A DNA stretch of 64,000 nt from Hemicordylus capensis (taxonomy: Eukaryota; Chordata; Lepidosauria; Squamata; Cordylidae), in contig NC_069669.1 in assembly GCF_027244095.1 (NCBI RefSeq), positions 7,528,501 to 7,592,500 of the forward strand, in the 5' to 3' direction. The position numbers were made by a program, and so were the translations under genes. Positions 41,625 to 52,735 of this stretch are shown here, piece by piece. The notes under the pieces were generated by a model. It had not been told where the DNA came from, did no database searches, and saw only the letters and a program-made list of their open reading frames with translations. Position 1 is the first letter of the stretch; each line of letters opens with the position of its first letter.

Positions 41625-41800
41625 TAGAGGCGTAAGAGCTTCAGCAGCCTTTAAGAGCCCTAAAAACATATTTTTAGCCTAGCTTTTAGTGATTACTGAA
41701 ATGATTTGAAATTGGTTTTAATTTTGTGTTCATGAGTTATTTGTATGTATATATTCATGAGCCATCTGAGTGAGGTGGTATAAAAATCTAATAATTTTTG
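41625..41800 (+). repeat. L2-like LINE 3' remnant
   Basis: 'tttaagagccctaaaaac', then 'gtgaggtggtataaaaatc'. Confidence 0.45.
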
Positions 41801-41849
41801 CAATGGAATTTCTGCTCTGGAATCTTGTTCCAGTATCGGGTCTAAGCTA

Positions 41850-41985
41850 GGGCTTCACAACTGTGGCCTGCCAGCTCATTGGATTACAACTCCCATCATC
41901 CCCAGCCACAGTGACCAAGTCAGGGATGACATTGTAGTCCAACGTCCACAGACAGGCTGAAGCTGGGCAGCCCCAATCTAAGCGC
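41850..41985. mobile_element. Foldback element (subfamily B-like)
   Basis: 'ggattacaactcccatcatc' in one arm; the other arm is decayed ('cattgtagtccaac'). Confidence 0.6.
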
Positions 41986-42532
41986 TAGAACCTTGGGCAG
42001 GCCACACAGCCTAACCTCCCTAGCAAGGTTGTTGTGAAGGCAAAAAGGGGAAAAGACCTCAGCTGCCGACAACAGGGCTTCCTGGATGTTGTTGGACTAA
42101 CTCCCAAAACTGGCACCCTCTACCTGCAGCCTGAAGCAGCAGTCATTCTACCATCTTATGTTGGTGCTGTTTAGACCAGGCCTAAGTGGTGACCCACACA
42201 TGAATAGTCACAATTTACAAATTTGCAATTTACTTTTAATTATCTGGGCAGTGAAATGTTGTGGCTCCCTTTTCCTTCTTCCTCTTCAGCAGCCAGTTGA
42301 TCCTCATTTGTAATTGCAAATCACAGCAGTGTTAACTGATGATTAAAAATTATCTTGTTTCTTAGTCTATATAAGCCATTTTGTGAACTTTTTTTTGGTT
42401 GCAAAACAGTATATAAATATTCATAACACTACAACAAAAACAGAAAACCCTAAAATTTGTTCACAAAAGACAGAAGAACAATTTGTTCACAAAGGAAAAA
42501 AATCAGCACACATTTGCTCTCAACCTTATTGG

Positions 42533-42538
42533 TTTATT
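42533..42538 (-). terminator. RNPS1: RNPS1 poly(A) signal
   Basis: AATAAA on the minus strand about 850 bases past the RNPS1 stop. The sequence between lacks recognisable repeats, as expected of a 3' UTR. Confidence 0.55.
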
Positions 42539-42539
42539 C

Positions 42540-43385
42540 AGTCTTGTCATTCTACACAAGTACAAACAAAACGTGACTACAAGATGCTACAAAGTTGTAC
42601 AAAAATCAAACTTTATAGTAATGACTGTACAGTAGGCTGTAAATCGCTCGCCTTTTTGCGAACAGAGCCCAAGTTGCCCCAATTGGTCTGTCTCAAACCA
42701 CCATCTCTTTGGGGAGAGATCTCGGGGGTTTTATCATTTTTTGAAAGCAAAAGGATTTCCATCGGTCCTGGAAGGAGTGGGTGTGTGAAATATGCACCAA
42801 AAACATTTGTCAAAAGGAAGAGGAGCCTTAGAAAAAAACTAGATTTTCATATTCTCGGGTTGGTTTGAAGCACACAACAGGCCATATGAGATGACCAGAA
42901 GCGTTTGTGTTCCTGTGCAAGAACTTTACATGGGCTGTGTCAGAAGATTCCCAATCCCTAATATTCTCATAGGCAGGAGCTAATTTGGGGAAAGAGAATA
43001 ATTTGCATTTATACTGGGGCAGCCAGGAGGAACATTCTGACATTCCAAAATGGTATCTTACTTGCAACAATTTCAACTTTAGTTTTTGGTGTTTCCTAAG
43101 CATTTTGGTAAATCTGGAGCAACAACTCTCTGGACTCAAAGAGGACAGATTTGGCATCTAAGACACAAAATATCTTGTTGAGAACCTGGAACCAAAGCCA
43201 TGTTTTACAAGCACATTAGTTCAATGCAAGGAAGTTTAAACCCCCGTAAGGGCTAAGCTGTCCAACCCTTCGTTACCAGTTTCTCAGCGTTCCATTTGCT
43301 CTGTTCCCATTCCTTTATTTAAAAAGGTAAAAATGTAAGCTGAAGGGGATTTAAGTTAAAAGAAAAAACAGCCAGGTTTTGTGTT
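42540..43385 (-). other. RNPS1: RNPS1 3' UTR
   Basis: Repeat-free AT-rich sequence between the RNPS1 stop and the poly(A) signal. Open frames in it show no family resemblance. Confidence 0.55.
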
Positions 43386-43491
43386 TTATCGGGAAGAGTT
43401 AGAACTGGAGCGACTGCGGTGACGCCTTCGGCCTGGAGATCTGGATCTGGACCGCCTGCGAACTGGAGATCTGCGCCGGGGAGACCTAGAC
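43386..43491 (-). CDS. RNPS1: RNPS1 last coding exon
   Basis: Encodes the RS tail, SRSPRRRSPVRRRSRSRSPG and onward, ending NSSR then TAA; acceptor TTCCTTGCAG. Confidence 0.95.
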
Positions 43492-46400
43492 CTGCAAGGA
43501 ATGGTGGGTGGGGAGGAAGGACAGAGCTTCATTAGGAGAAGGAAGATTATTTGACACCCATTTAGTCCAAAGTAGTTTCCATGACCTACAGGAGGGCTGC
43601 ACAACCCTCCTGCAGATGCTGGATTACAACTCCCATAATCCCCGACTATTGGCCACTGTGGCTGATGGGAGCTGTAGTCCATAAAGAGCTGGAGGGCAAA
43701 CATTGTGCTGCTCTGACCTATAGATGGACTGTGCACTTGGGAAGGAATTGAAACAGGACTCTCATAGCTCCTCCACTCCGCCAGCACTTGGTTGGAATAT
43801 AATCTGCGTGTGCATAATAATGCCAAGAGGCAGAATTTAAGGCCAACTATGCTTCCAGTCCTCAAATCCCTTTGCAGGCATATGTTTGGTTCACCACCAG
43901 CTGAAATATAGGAAGCTTCTTCATACCGAGTCAGACCCTAGGTCCATCTAGCTCAGTACTGTCTACATTGACTGGTAGTGGCTCTCCAAGGCTTCAAGCA
44001 GGAGAGTATCCCAGCCCTACCTCGAGATGCTGCCAGGGAGTGAACCTCAGACATTCTGCAAGCAGGCAGCTGCTCTACAACCAAGCTACAGCCCCATGCC
44101 TAAGGGGATTACATTATAGCAGACAGTGCTCATGTATCCATTTAACAACCCATCTAAATGCAAACCAAGGCAAACGTTGCTTAGCAAAGGGGACAAATCA
44201 TGCTCACGGTCACAAGACCAGCTCTTCTCCTCCAACACAGCAACAAACTCACTCAAACTGCCCATCCTCGGTGTACCTCATATTAACCCACTCACATTTC
44301 TTTTTAGCTTGCCAAGTGACCTACGGTCACAAGTTTAGAGCCTGTAATGATGGAAGTATGGAAAGAAGATGCCCTCCTAGCGAAGTACGGGGGGGGGAGG
44401 TGTCCCCTTTTTGCCACTGTGAGTTTACTCAATCAACAGCTTCGAGGGACGGAGCAACATTTGAAAACACCGTATAGACTGGTTCCCACTACGGAAGACA
44501 TTATTAAGGCCTTTGATTTCAAGGTTACAGCCAACAGAATTCTGATTTTTGGAAGTGACCGATTACTTCCAATGAAATCTATGGACACAGCCAAAATATT
44601 TCAGTTGTAGGGGAGCAACACCAGGAGAGAGGGCATGCCTTTACTTACCTCTGGGGAGTCCAGAGGCATCTGTGGGTGGGTCACTGTGGGAAACGGTGCT
44701 GGACTAGAGAGGCCTTGGGCCTGATCCAGCAGGGCTCTTTGCATGTTCTAATCAACAATGGCACCCCTACTCTGCTTATACAGTCCCATCAAAACAACCC
44801 ACCTTCTCCTCATGCGAGGCGGTGAACGACGCCACATGGGTGGAGGTGGCAACATTCTCCTCGGAGGAGAGAAACGCCTGGGAGCTGGCCTAGGCCGCGG
44901 AGCCAGGACAGCGGTGGCAGTGATCTCCTGACCATCAATCTGTCCTGTTAAAGATCACAAAAGCAGAAGTTTGACTAAATGGGTTACAACATCCAACATC
45001 TCTCTGGACAGAGCACTTTCTCACCTCAGCACTGGGAAGGTGGCTACAAGCCTGATTTTCAAACCGACACACAAGCCTCAGTGCCAATTTCTTGCTCAGA
45101 TCCCACAGTTCAGTGGTTTGCACGGCTCTAGTCTCACTCCAGTTCCCGACACCTACCTCCATCCATGTGCTTCAGTGCCTTCTCTGCATCATCTGGATTC
45201 TCAAATTCTACATACGCATAACCCTTGGAGAGGTGCGGGTTGAGCCTGTCGACTGGCATGTCAATCATTTTTATCTTCCCGTAAGTGGAAAAAATTTCCA
45301 TGATGTGATCCTGTTGAGAAAAAGAATTCTCCTTAGTGACTGGGGTCTTCTCCATGATGGCATGGGGGCATCAACACAACATGCACCTCTGCAGCTAGAT
45401 TTGGAGCAAGGGAGGAGAACTAGTCTTATGGCAGCAAGCATGAATGGTCCCCTTTGCAAAGCAGGGCCTACTCTGGTTTGCATTTGGATGGGTGACCACA
45501 TGGGAGCATTGTCTGCTGTAAGATCTTCCCCTTAGAGGATGGAACCATAGCTCAGTGGTTGAGCTTCCCAAGTTCAATCCTTGGCATCACTAAGTAGGCT
45601 GGGAAAGACTCTTGCCTGAAACCCTGGAGAGCCATTGGCAGTCAGGGTAGATAGTGCTGAGCAAGGTCTGACCCAGGAGAAGGCAGTGACCTGTGTTTCT
45701 CTCTTCCACTAGCCAAATCCTTATTAAAAGGCTTCAGATTCAGTTTAACTTCCACACTTTACTGAACTACATCAATATACTATGCAGGCATAAATTATAA
45801 TAAATTTTTCTTTTTCAATCAATGCGACCGTTAAACTGAGCCCTGCAAACTGGGCAAAGAGACCACTTTTAAAAGTGGTGGCTCTCATGCATTTAGCAGG
45901 GAGAGGAGCAACTATCCCTATTCAGCCTAGCACAGCATTTCTCTAGTGGCTGCCGTTAGTGTCTTCCTTCTATCTATTTTTAGATTAGGAGCCCCTTTGG
46001 GACAGGGAACCCTCTTCTTTTTGCTAAGTAAATTGCTCTGAGATGTTTTTGTTCGAAAGTGGTATGCAAAGAGTAAGAACAAGAAGTTGCTCCTCATTTA
46101 ATATGAGCTTCAGCATCTGTAACCTCAAAGTCTTGCTTGCATTAAAAGAAGCAGAAAGTTCCAGGACGTTACCTTGGTAACATTTCTCGTGAGTCTCCCA
46201 ACATGCACTTTGGTAGGTTTGGGTGATGGACTCCTCCTCTTTCGTTCCTTTTCATCTCTCTTGGGTGGTTTAGACCTAGTGGAAATATTCAATATCCATC
46301 ACATTTTCCTAACAAACTAATCTGCAACAGGAGCTAACTGCTAACACCTAACACCTTCCAAGGCAGGGACCACTGAGTGAACTGAGGCAGCAGCACTGGT

Positions 46401-49210
46401 GAAGTTGGCTAGGAGCAGATTTCTGGTGAAGGTGACTAGGTAGCCAGGTAGTCAGCCCCTTGGATGGGAGACCACAAGTAAGAGCAGCACACTGATGAAA
46501 ACATGGTTTTTAGAGAAGGTCCAATGCCACAAAAGAGAACAAACTTGAACATTTTGCATCGCTTGGTGAATTTGTTGAAAACAGAAAACACAAAAATGTG
46601 GCTTTACTGTTACCTGGCATGTAGAGACTGCAAGAAAATTTCGTTTCAAATTTTTTTACTACTCAAGACGAAACTGATGGTTGAGGATTAACTGCATCCA
46701 TTTTAATTTTAGTGTCTGGCGTACTTTTGCTAGATACTGCCCAAGAAGATAACCTAGTTCAGAAGCATCCTGCTCACACACTGCAGCTTTCAAAGATAAC
46801 AACAATGGAAGAGTCTTTGCTGAAATAACAGGAATACTGGGATACAGTGTTCCTCCTAACAGGGATTCCCAAATGCTGTTGACTACAACTCCCACAATCG
46901 CCAAGCAAAGGCTGGGGATGCTTGGAGTTGCAGTCAACAACATCTGGGAACCCCTGTTAGAGGGAATACAACTTACAACTGGGAAGATCCAGTATTGCCC
47001 TCCATAGAGCAATATCCCACACACACTTATTTCAGGTCAATGTTTAGGGCAAGTTACAGTGACCTTAAACGTCTTATGCCTATTGAGAGCCAGAGGGGTG
47101 TGGTGGTGAAGAGTGTTGGTCTACGACAGGGGAGGCCCAAGTTCAAGTCCCCATTCAGCCATGAAACGCGCTGGGATAATCACCCATCTCAAAAGGTTGT
47201 TTGCGGGGATAAACCTAACCATGTATACTACTATAAATACACATGTATACTACTCATCAAAAGACACAGAGGACCTGAAGAAAAGGCCCAACGGTTTGCT
47301 TCAGTAACTCTCACAGGAAGTGCTAATCAAGGCCAAAAGGAGGTACAGACACCCAGGCATATGGCAGGGAAAAGCTTTCAAGGACCAACCAGAAACAACC
47401 GAGGACCACCATCATTATCAGAATGTCATGTAGCATAAGGATGGATAGATGGACACACACACACACACAGAGCTTCAGAGTGGTGCTGGAAAGAGACAAC
47501 TGCTCAGATCGCAAGTCAGAAATATTTGCCATGTAATGTATAACACTTGGGGGCGGAGGGTGGCAGCACAGGTAATCCACACTCACTTGGAACGGGAACG
47601 CCTTCTGTTGTCATGCCTGCGCCGAGACGGGCTCGGAGAGCCAGAGGAGCTGCTGGAGCTGGAGCTGCGAGAAGTGCTGGAGCTCCCGGAACGGCTTGAG
47701 GCGGAGGAGGAGCTGGAGCCGCTGCTGGAGCCAGTGCTGGAGCTGGACCCTGAACTTGAGGTGGAACTAGACCGGGACCTGGCAAAGAAATGACAGGACA
47801 GATCATAAGGGCGAGAGGAACAAAGCTCCCCCACGATAACCTAGAGAACTTGTAAAAGGGGTGGAAGCATGTACACCCAACTTTGTGCCATTCCAGCCCA
47901 TCCATAGGAGCTGAGGAAGCTGCGGCCTACTGAGTCAGACCCTTGGTCCACCTAGCTCAGTATTGGCTACACTGACCGGCAATGGCTCTCCAAGGTTTCA
48001 GCTAGGAGTCTCTCCCAGCTCTGCCTGGAGATGCTGCCAGGGAGTGAACCTGGGACCTTCTGCATGCAAAGCAGATGCCCTACCACTGAATTACGTCCCC
48101 AGCCCCCAAGGGGAAGATCTTACAGTGCCCACATGTAGCCACCCATCAAAATGCAAGCCAAGCAGTGTTCCCTCTGACAGGGATTCCCAGATATTGTTGA
48201 CTACAACTCCCATAATCTCCAAGCAAAAGCCACTGCAGTTGGGGATTCTGGGAGTTGTAGTCAACAACATCTCGGAATCCCTGTCAGAGGAAACACTGAA
48301 ACCAAGTCAGACCCTGCTTTGCAAATACAAATATTCACGCTTGCTACCGCAAGCCCAGCTCTCCTCCCCAAGCTCAGAGGGAATGCTCTTCATAAGTGCA
48401 AAGTGGATCAAATGAGCAGTCCAAAGCAAACTCTCAATCCCTCATTCACTCCCCAAAGAGGGACTAAAACCAAATGATGTATCCTTATGTTTTCCCCCAT
48501 CAGGAAAGAACTAACGCTGTATCAGACTAAGGTCTCTCTCTTCCAGCACTCAGTCTGTAGCGGCCATTACTGCTGGGAAGTTCATAAGCAGGACACAGTG
48601 GAGATTGCTATCCCACCCTATCCTACTTGTCTTCAGCATCTGGAACTCCCTTGATACATCCTCAGTAAGTCTCAGAATTCCCCAAAGCCAGTCAGCTCAC
48701 CTGGTGCTGCTGCTACCACTTGAGGCACTGCGCCTTTTGCGTGTTTTGTCACGACCCCGATCCTTTTCACTCGATTCTTTTGTGGCTGGCTTGTCCTTGG
48801 ACCGATCCTTGGATTTTTCTTCAGTCCGGTCCTTGCGCTTGGTAGGCGAGGGAGCCCTTTAACGAACAGAGGTTCGGCATCTTATTTCCCAACTTTGATT
48901 GTTCACAAAAGCAAGAAACAACCACTGCTCTAGGGTCAGAATGCTAAACACAGAGATTCCCAGCATGGAGAAGCTCTATGGAGCAGCTTCCCCAAATAAA
49001 GCCAAATGTGTGGATTATATGCAAGTTACAAAAAGGGGGAGAGATGCATTGCTAATTCCTCATGCTCACTGGGAAAGTCCTAGTAGGCTGCACAGCGCCC
49101 CAAGAGGGGTTAGGCCTTGAAAAATCAGACAATGATTACCTAGTGCTGGACTTTTTATTATTTTCTTTGATGCCTAGCAAACTCTTCTTTTTCATTCCTG
49201 AAAGCTCCAT
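43386..49210 (-). CDS. RNPS1: RNPS1, complete coding region in 7 exons
   Basis: RNPS1 is a nuclear RNA-binding protein of the exon junction complex and the ASAP/PSAP complexes (with SAP18 and ACIN1 or PNN). It promotes splicing and links to nonsense-mediated decay. The exons join in frame to 307 codons plus TAA, close to about 305 in human. Order: conserved N-terminus MELSGMKKKSLLGIKENNKK; a Lys/Arg/Ser stretch; a Ser-rich block (roughly residues 70-130); one RRM with RNP2 in HVGRLT and RNP1 KGYAYVEF (203-210); a Pro/Arg segment; and an RS-rich tail ending SRSSSNSSR. Compared with human the tail reads RRRSRSRSPGRRR, one extra RS pair. All junctions have GT/AG and matching phases, and no breaks are seen. 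A CpG-rich promoter lies about 4 kb upstream, joined through a non-coding first exon. Confidence 0.96.
43590..43715. mobile_element. Foldback element (subfamily B)
   Basis: 'ggattacaactcccataatc' in one arm and 'gatgggagctgtagtcc' in the other; outer 'gcacaaccctcctgcag'. Confidence 0.65.
43905..44235 (-). mobile_element. 5S/tRNA-chimeric SINE, long copy
   Basis: Tail at left ('ataggaagcttcttcatac'), body, tRNA-like middle ('ctctacaaccaagctacag'), 5S-like head at right ('aggcaaacgttgcttagc'). Confidence 0.75.
44600..44760 (+). mobile_element. CR1 LINE 3' end, short
   Basis: 'aggagagagggcatgcc', 'gaggccttgggcctgatcc', 'agcagggctctttgcatg'. Confidence 0.7.
44803..44944 (-). CDS. RNPS1: RNPS1 coding exon 6
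   Basis: Encodes QIDGQEITATAVLAPRPRPA through WRRSPPRMRR; acceptor CTTTAACAG, donor GTGGGT. Confidence 0.94.
45157..45310 (-). CDS. RNPS1: RNPS1 coding exon 5 (RRM core)
   Basis: Encodes DHIMEIFSTYGKIKMIDMPV and RNP1 KGYAYVEF through ALKHMDG; acceptor TCTCAACAG, donor GTAGGT. Confidence 0.95.
45405..45700 (+). mobile_element. 5S/tRNA-chimeric SINE with both pol III parts
   Basis: The 5S-like block runs from 'gcaaagcagggcctactctg' through 'ggatgggtgaccacatggg' to 'gctgtaaga'. It is followed by a tRNA-like 'catagctcagtggttgagc' and 'aagttcaatccttggc', then the body. One of the clearest copies showing the order of modules. Confidence 0.82.
45835..46072 (+). repeat. CR1/L2-like LINE 3' end
   Basis: 'aagagaccacttttaaaag', 'gcagggagaggagcaac', 'aggagcccctttgggac', 'cgaaagtggtatgc'. 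Confidence 0.6.
46173..46275 (-). CDS. RNPS1: RNPS1 coding exon 4
   Basis: Encodes SKPPKRDEKERKRRSPSPKP and RNP2 region TKVHVGRLTRNVTK; acceptor CCACTAG, donor GTAACG. Confidence 0.94.
46850..46968. mobile_element. Foldback element (subfamily A)
   Basis: 'tcctcctaacagggattccc' at left, 'ggaacccctgttagaggga' at right, arms with 'gactacaactcccacaatc'. Confidence 0.8.
47085..47235 (+). mobile_element. MIR-like tRNA-derived SINE
   Basis: 'agccagaggggtgtggtgg', 'cccaagttcaagtcccc', then 'ctcaaaaggttgtttgcgg'. Confidence 0.65.
47451..47470 (+). repeat. (CA)n microsatellite
   Basis: About nine CA units. Confidence 0.9.
47587..47778 (-). CDS. RNPS1: RNPS1 coding exon 3 (Ser-rich)
   Basis: Encodes SRSSSTSSSGSSSSTGSSSG through SPSRRRHDNRRRSRS; acceptor TTTGCCAG, donor GTGAGT. 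Low complexity, but matched to human across its length. Confidence 0.95.
47905..48370 (-). mobile_element. Full 5S/tRNA-chimeric SINE split by a foldback
   Basis: Tail, body, then a tRNA-like part on the minus strand ('gggcatctgctttgcatgc' with B box 'aggttcactccctgg'), then 5S-like sequence at the far right. The subfamily A foldback listed next sits within the 5S-like part. Confidence 0.8.
48168..48299. mobile_element. Foldback element (subfamily A) inside a SINE
   Basis: 'gttccctctgacagggattc' and 'gaatccctgtcagaggaaac' at the ends; arms nearly identical, so it is young or constrained by pairing. Confidence 0.85.
48701..48856 (-). CDS. RNPS1: RNPS1 coding exon 2
   Basis: Encodes APSPTKRKDRTEEKSKDRSK through KRRSASSGSSST; acceptor TCGTTAAAG, donor GTGAGC. 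Confidence 0.93.
49140..49210 (-). CDS. RNPS1: RNPS1 coding exon 1
   Basis: Encodes MELSGMKKKSLLGIKENNKK and SST, with the ATG after GGGGAA; donor GTAATC. It matches the human start (MDLSGVKKKSLLG), which fixes the start. Confidence 0.92.
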
Positions 49211-49491
49211 TTCCCCTTCTGAGTCCAAAAGCGACACTGCGGGGGCCTCACTTATCTGAAAGCTTACTTCTAACTCCTTGATTCTGAGAAACGATCCCTA
49301 AGCGAGCGCAATACACTCCAAAGAGCAGCCTAATGACGAGATAAAAAGGGGTGAGAAACAATTAATATATAGGCAGAAGAAAGAAACCTGCTTCAGAAGA
49401 AAATGCATGAGCCATGGAAACATTGTGCATGCAAAGCATCATTGCCACGTTGTTGAGTGGCTGTTATAACCCACTAGAGAAACAGACGAGG

Positions 49492-49625
49492 GCCTTGTTC
49501 AGACGATGGTTTGAATCTAGGTGCCAAGGTGAGAATCTCAGGTCATAACCCACCTTGGGATGCATTCACACAATAACTTCAGTGTTGCTAACCCACATTA
49601 AACCTAGATTCAAACAAAGCCAGTA
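49492..49625. mobile_element. Small foldback-like element
   Basis: 'gtttgaatctaggtgcc' and 'aaacctagattcaaac' are opposed, with 'gttcagacgatgg' outside. Non-coding. Confidence 0.5.
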
Positions 49626-49984
49626 TCTGCTGAACAACTTGCAGAGTGTCTGCTAATACGGAACATTTGAGGTTTCCTTCTAAACCACTTTAAAAGCAGA
49701 GGAACAGATTATTAACCAGAGTAGTGAAGCACACAGAAATTTTTAGTATTTTCAGGATTTTAGTTTCCTGCCAGGAAGACACTCAGCATCCCCAACAGCA
49801 AGTGGGACATCACATTTCCAAACTCCCATCGTGTGTTTGGCAAGCAGGAAGTGTCACCTTAAAACCTGCTGCAGAGTTCTGCAGTCGCTGTGGTACACAG
49901 CCATTCAGTGAATCCCTAGGCGGTTGCCGAGAACCTTTTGAGTCAGGCGGTATATAAATCTAATCAATCAATTAACCGGGCAAA

Positions 49985-50205
49985 GAACCTCCCTTTCAAC
50001 TGATGGTTTTTATATTTAGCAGAAAACGAACAACTGTCTCTATTCAGCCCAGCACAGCATCTCTCTAGTGGCTTTTGCTGATATTTCCTTCACACTTCAG
50101 GATTTTGTTTGAAGATTGTGAGCCCTGTAGGGCAGGGAACAATTTCCTCACTCCTTTTGCTATATAAACTGCTTTGAGGACTTTTGTTGAAAACCAGCGT
50201 ATACA
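49985..50205 (+). repeat. CR1/L2-like LINE 3' end
   Basis: 'agcccagcacagcatctctc', 'gattgtgagccctgtaggg', 'ttgaaaaccagcgtatac'. Confidence 0.6.
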
Positions 50206-50544
50206 TATTAATAACAATAATTCCAGTTATAGCAATTCCAGATTCACTCACTTGGAGAATAATTCCATTTTATAACAGAGGAATGCAGTACAACTAGTGC
50301 TCAAAACCCTGTTCTTAAAGCTCAGATGAATCTCCATTGATAGCACTGAGCTGGTCACGACATACAAGCCACAGTTAAGTCATCATGAGCCACAACCAAC
50401 GAGGGCTCAAAAGTTTCTGTACAGTTTGAACAGTAGCTATGACTTTTAGCTTAATCCAAAAGAATGGCACACAGGTTCAAAGACAGGTTCTTCCTCTTAG
50501 AAATGTACATGAACCTATTTAGAGAGCTGCTTGCATGTAATTAC

Positions 50545-50690
50545 CTGCTGGGTGACTCTGGGCCAGTCACTTCTCTCTCAGCCTAACCTACTTCACAGGG
50601 TTGTTGTGAGGAGAAGCTTAAGTATGTAGTACACCGCTCTGGTCTCCTTGGAGGAAGAGCGGGATATAAAATGTAAATAATAAATATCAT
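50545..50690 (+). repeat. MIR-like SINE 3' part
   Basis: 'gctgggtgactctgggccag', 'ctacttcacagggttgttg', then 'gaggaagagcgggatataaa'. Confidence 0.55.
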
Positions 50691-50724
50691 CATTCTACAG
50701 CCCCTTTATTTGGATTTATTCCAA

Positions 50725-51150
50725 GAGGAAGCTGGGAAGTGGCCTTATACCAAGTCAGACCACCACTGATTCATCTAGCTCAGTACTGCCTATTCCAGGG
50801 CTGCCATCATCCCTAGCCACAGCGGCCAATAGTCAGGCGATGATGGGAATTATAGTCCAACATCTGCAGGAGGGCCAAAGTTGTGCAGCCCTGGTCTACA
50901 CTGACTGGCAGCAGCTCTTCAGGGCTTCAAGCAGGAGTCACTTCCAGCTGCCTGGAGATGCTTCCAGGGATTAAAACTGGGGCTTTCTGTATGCAGAGCA
51001 GACCCTCTTCCACTGAGCTACGGCCCCATCCCTTAAGGAAAACAGACAGTGCTCACAATATCACCTTTCTAAATGCAAACCAGGGTAGACCCTGCTTAGC
51101 GAAGGGGACAATTCATGCTGGCTACCGCAAGACCAACTCTCCTCCCCATG
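50725..51150 (-). mobile_element. Full 5S/tRNA-chimeric SINE split by a foldback
   Basis: Tail and part of the body at left, a subfamily B foldback at about 50795-50893, then the rest of the body. Next comes the tRNA-like part ('ccactgagctacggcccc' reversed A box side), and the 5S-like part at right ('gtagaccctgcttagcg'). Confidence 0.8.
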
Positions 51151-51369
51151 CATGTTCAAGCACTCAAGCCTTCTCTCTCAAGTGGAACAGAATATACCAA
51201 ATACAGGTGCAAAGGAGAGTGCATTTCTCTCTCCAAATCTGGACAGGGCTCTTAATAAACCAAGCTTCAAATCTGAGTACTAGTCTTGCCAAATAGATAC
51301 CCGGTCCATCCTTCTTCAGATAACTGTAACTTAACTTGCAAAAACCATAAAAATTTAGAATGCTTATTA

Positions 51370-51640
51370 TTATAATTTATTCCATTTCTATACCGCCCTT
51401 CCAAAAATGGCTCAGGGCGGTTTACACAGAGAGATAATAAATAAATAAGATGGATCCCTGTCCCCAAAGGGCTCACAATCTAAAAAGAAACATAACACAG
51501 ACACCAGCAACAGTCACTAGAGGTACTGTGCTGGGGGTGGATAGGGCCAGTTACTCTCCTCCTGCTCAATAAAAAGAATCACCACATTAAAAGGTGCCTC
51601 TTTGCCAAGTTAGCAAGGGTTAACTTATGTGGGAAGTAAA
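51370..51640 (-). repeat. CR1/L2-like LINE 3' end
   Basis: Reversed order: 'ctataccgcccttccaaaa', 'aaagggctcacaatctaaa', 'aaaaggtgcctctttgcc'. Confidence 0.7.
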
Positions 51641-51644
51641 CCCG

Positions 51645-52310
51645 CCTGAAGAACATGGCACTTGCTTCTGAGTAAACAAGCAGAGGATCTGGTGGTTAGT
51701 CTATTGGTGAGCCTTAGCCACCGAGAAACTGGGGAGATGACCCCAGGCTTCCCACAACCAAGCCCCCAAACACCATACTAGCTCTTTAATATTCAGAGTG
51801 AAGAGTTCCAAAAGGATCCCTCCAAACTGGGTGAGTGAGTAAGAAACGGCAAATGTGTCTCAATGCAAGCAAGCATACAGTAATGCACACTGGGGCAAAA
51901 AATAAATAAATCTGAATTTTGTGTCTACATGGGTTTTGAACAAGCAGTGATGGGTGTGTAATGTCAGGGTGGTTAGGCTCAATGAAAACAGGGTGCAGTT
52001 GTGAAAAAAGAAATTTTCACGCTAGGGGTTATTAAGAAGGGAATTGAAAATAAGAGTGCCAGTACTGTAATGCCTTCTATAAATTTATAGTGCAGCCACA
52101 TGTGTACAGCAATGCTTGCCCTTATCAGAAAGGGTGATCATAGCACTGGAAAATGTGAAGAAATGGGTAGTCAAAATAACTAGGTTGTAGCCCTGTGAAT
52201 CGCTTCAGAGCTGGAAGCACTATTTGGAATAAGGACTTGCTTTCATACCAGGACAGGTCGGCATCAATTTCCAATTGATTATTGAAAGCAATCCTGGAAA
52301 TTTTGTGATT
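51645..52310. other. No gene or clear repeat
   Basis: Sequence between two L2-like ends, probably RNPS1 intron 1. I see no exon or known phrase. Confidence 0.35.
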
Positions 52311-52314
52311 TTTT

Positions 52315-52560
52315 GTTGTTTCTACAAATATTTATATACCACTTTTCAGAAGAATTTCTCAAAGCGGTCTACACAGAAAATAATCAAGATGGCTCCCTGT
52401 CCCCAAAAGGGCTCACAATCTAAACAAGACAGTCAAGGTATAAGACACCAACAACAGCCACTGGAAGAATGCAGTGCTGGGGTTGGATAGAGAAGTTGCT
52501 CTCCCTGCTATATGAGAACCAGTGCTCTGAAAGGCACCTCTTTGCTCAGTTGGAGAACTG
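52315..52560 (-). repeat. CR1/L2-like LINE 3' end
   Basis: Reversed: 'aatatttatataccactttt', 'aaaagggctcacaatctaa', 'aaaggcacctctttgctc'. Confidence 0.7.
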
Positions 52561-52614
52561 GGCTTGAGACTGATAAATACAAGGGTGAATTGAAAAAATA
52601 ATAATCTTCAGGAA

Positions 52615-52735
52615 CTCAACTCCTGCCTGTAGGCTTCCAGCGGCATCTGGTGGGCCACTGTGTGACACAGGATGCTGAACCAGATGGGCTTCATTGGGCC
52701 TGATCCAGCAGGGTTGTTCTTATGCTCTTAACTGT
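52615..52735 (+). mobile_element. CR1 LINE 3' end, short
   Basis: 'caactcctgcctgtaggc', 'ggtgggccactgtgtgac', 'cagggttgttcttatgc'. Confidence 0.7.

Noticed and set aside
43386-43865. Single 159-codon minus-strand gene
   Set aside because: Only the C-terminal part is real (RNPS1 last exon); the N-terminal part is intron containing a foldback element.
45405-45530. A 5S rRNA gene or plain 5S pseudogene
   Set aside because: The 5S-like block always occurs joined to the same SINE parts, so it is a SINE module.
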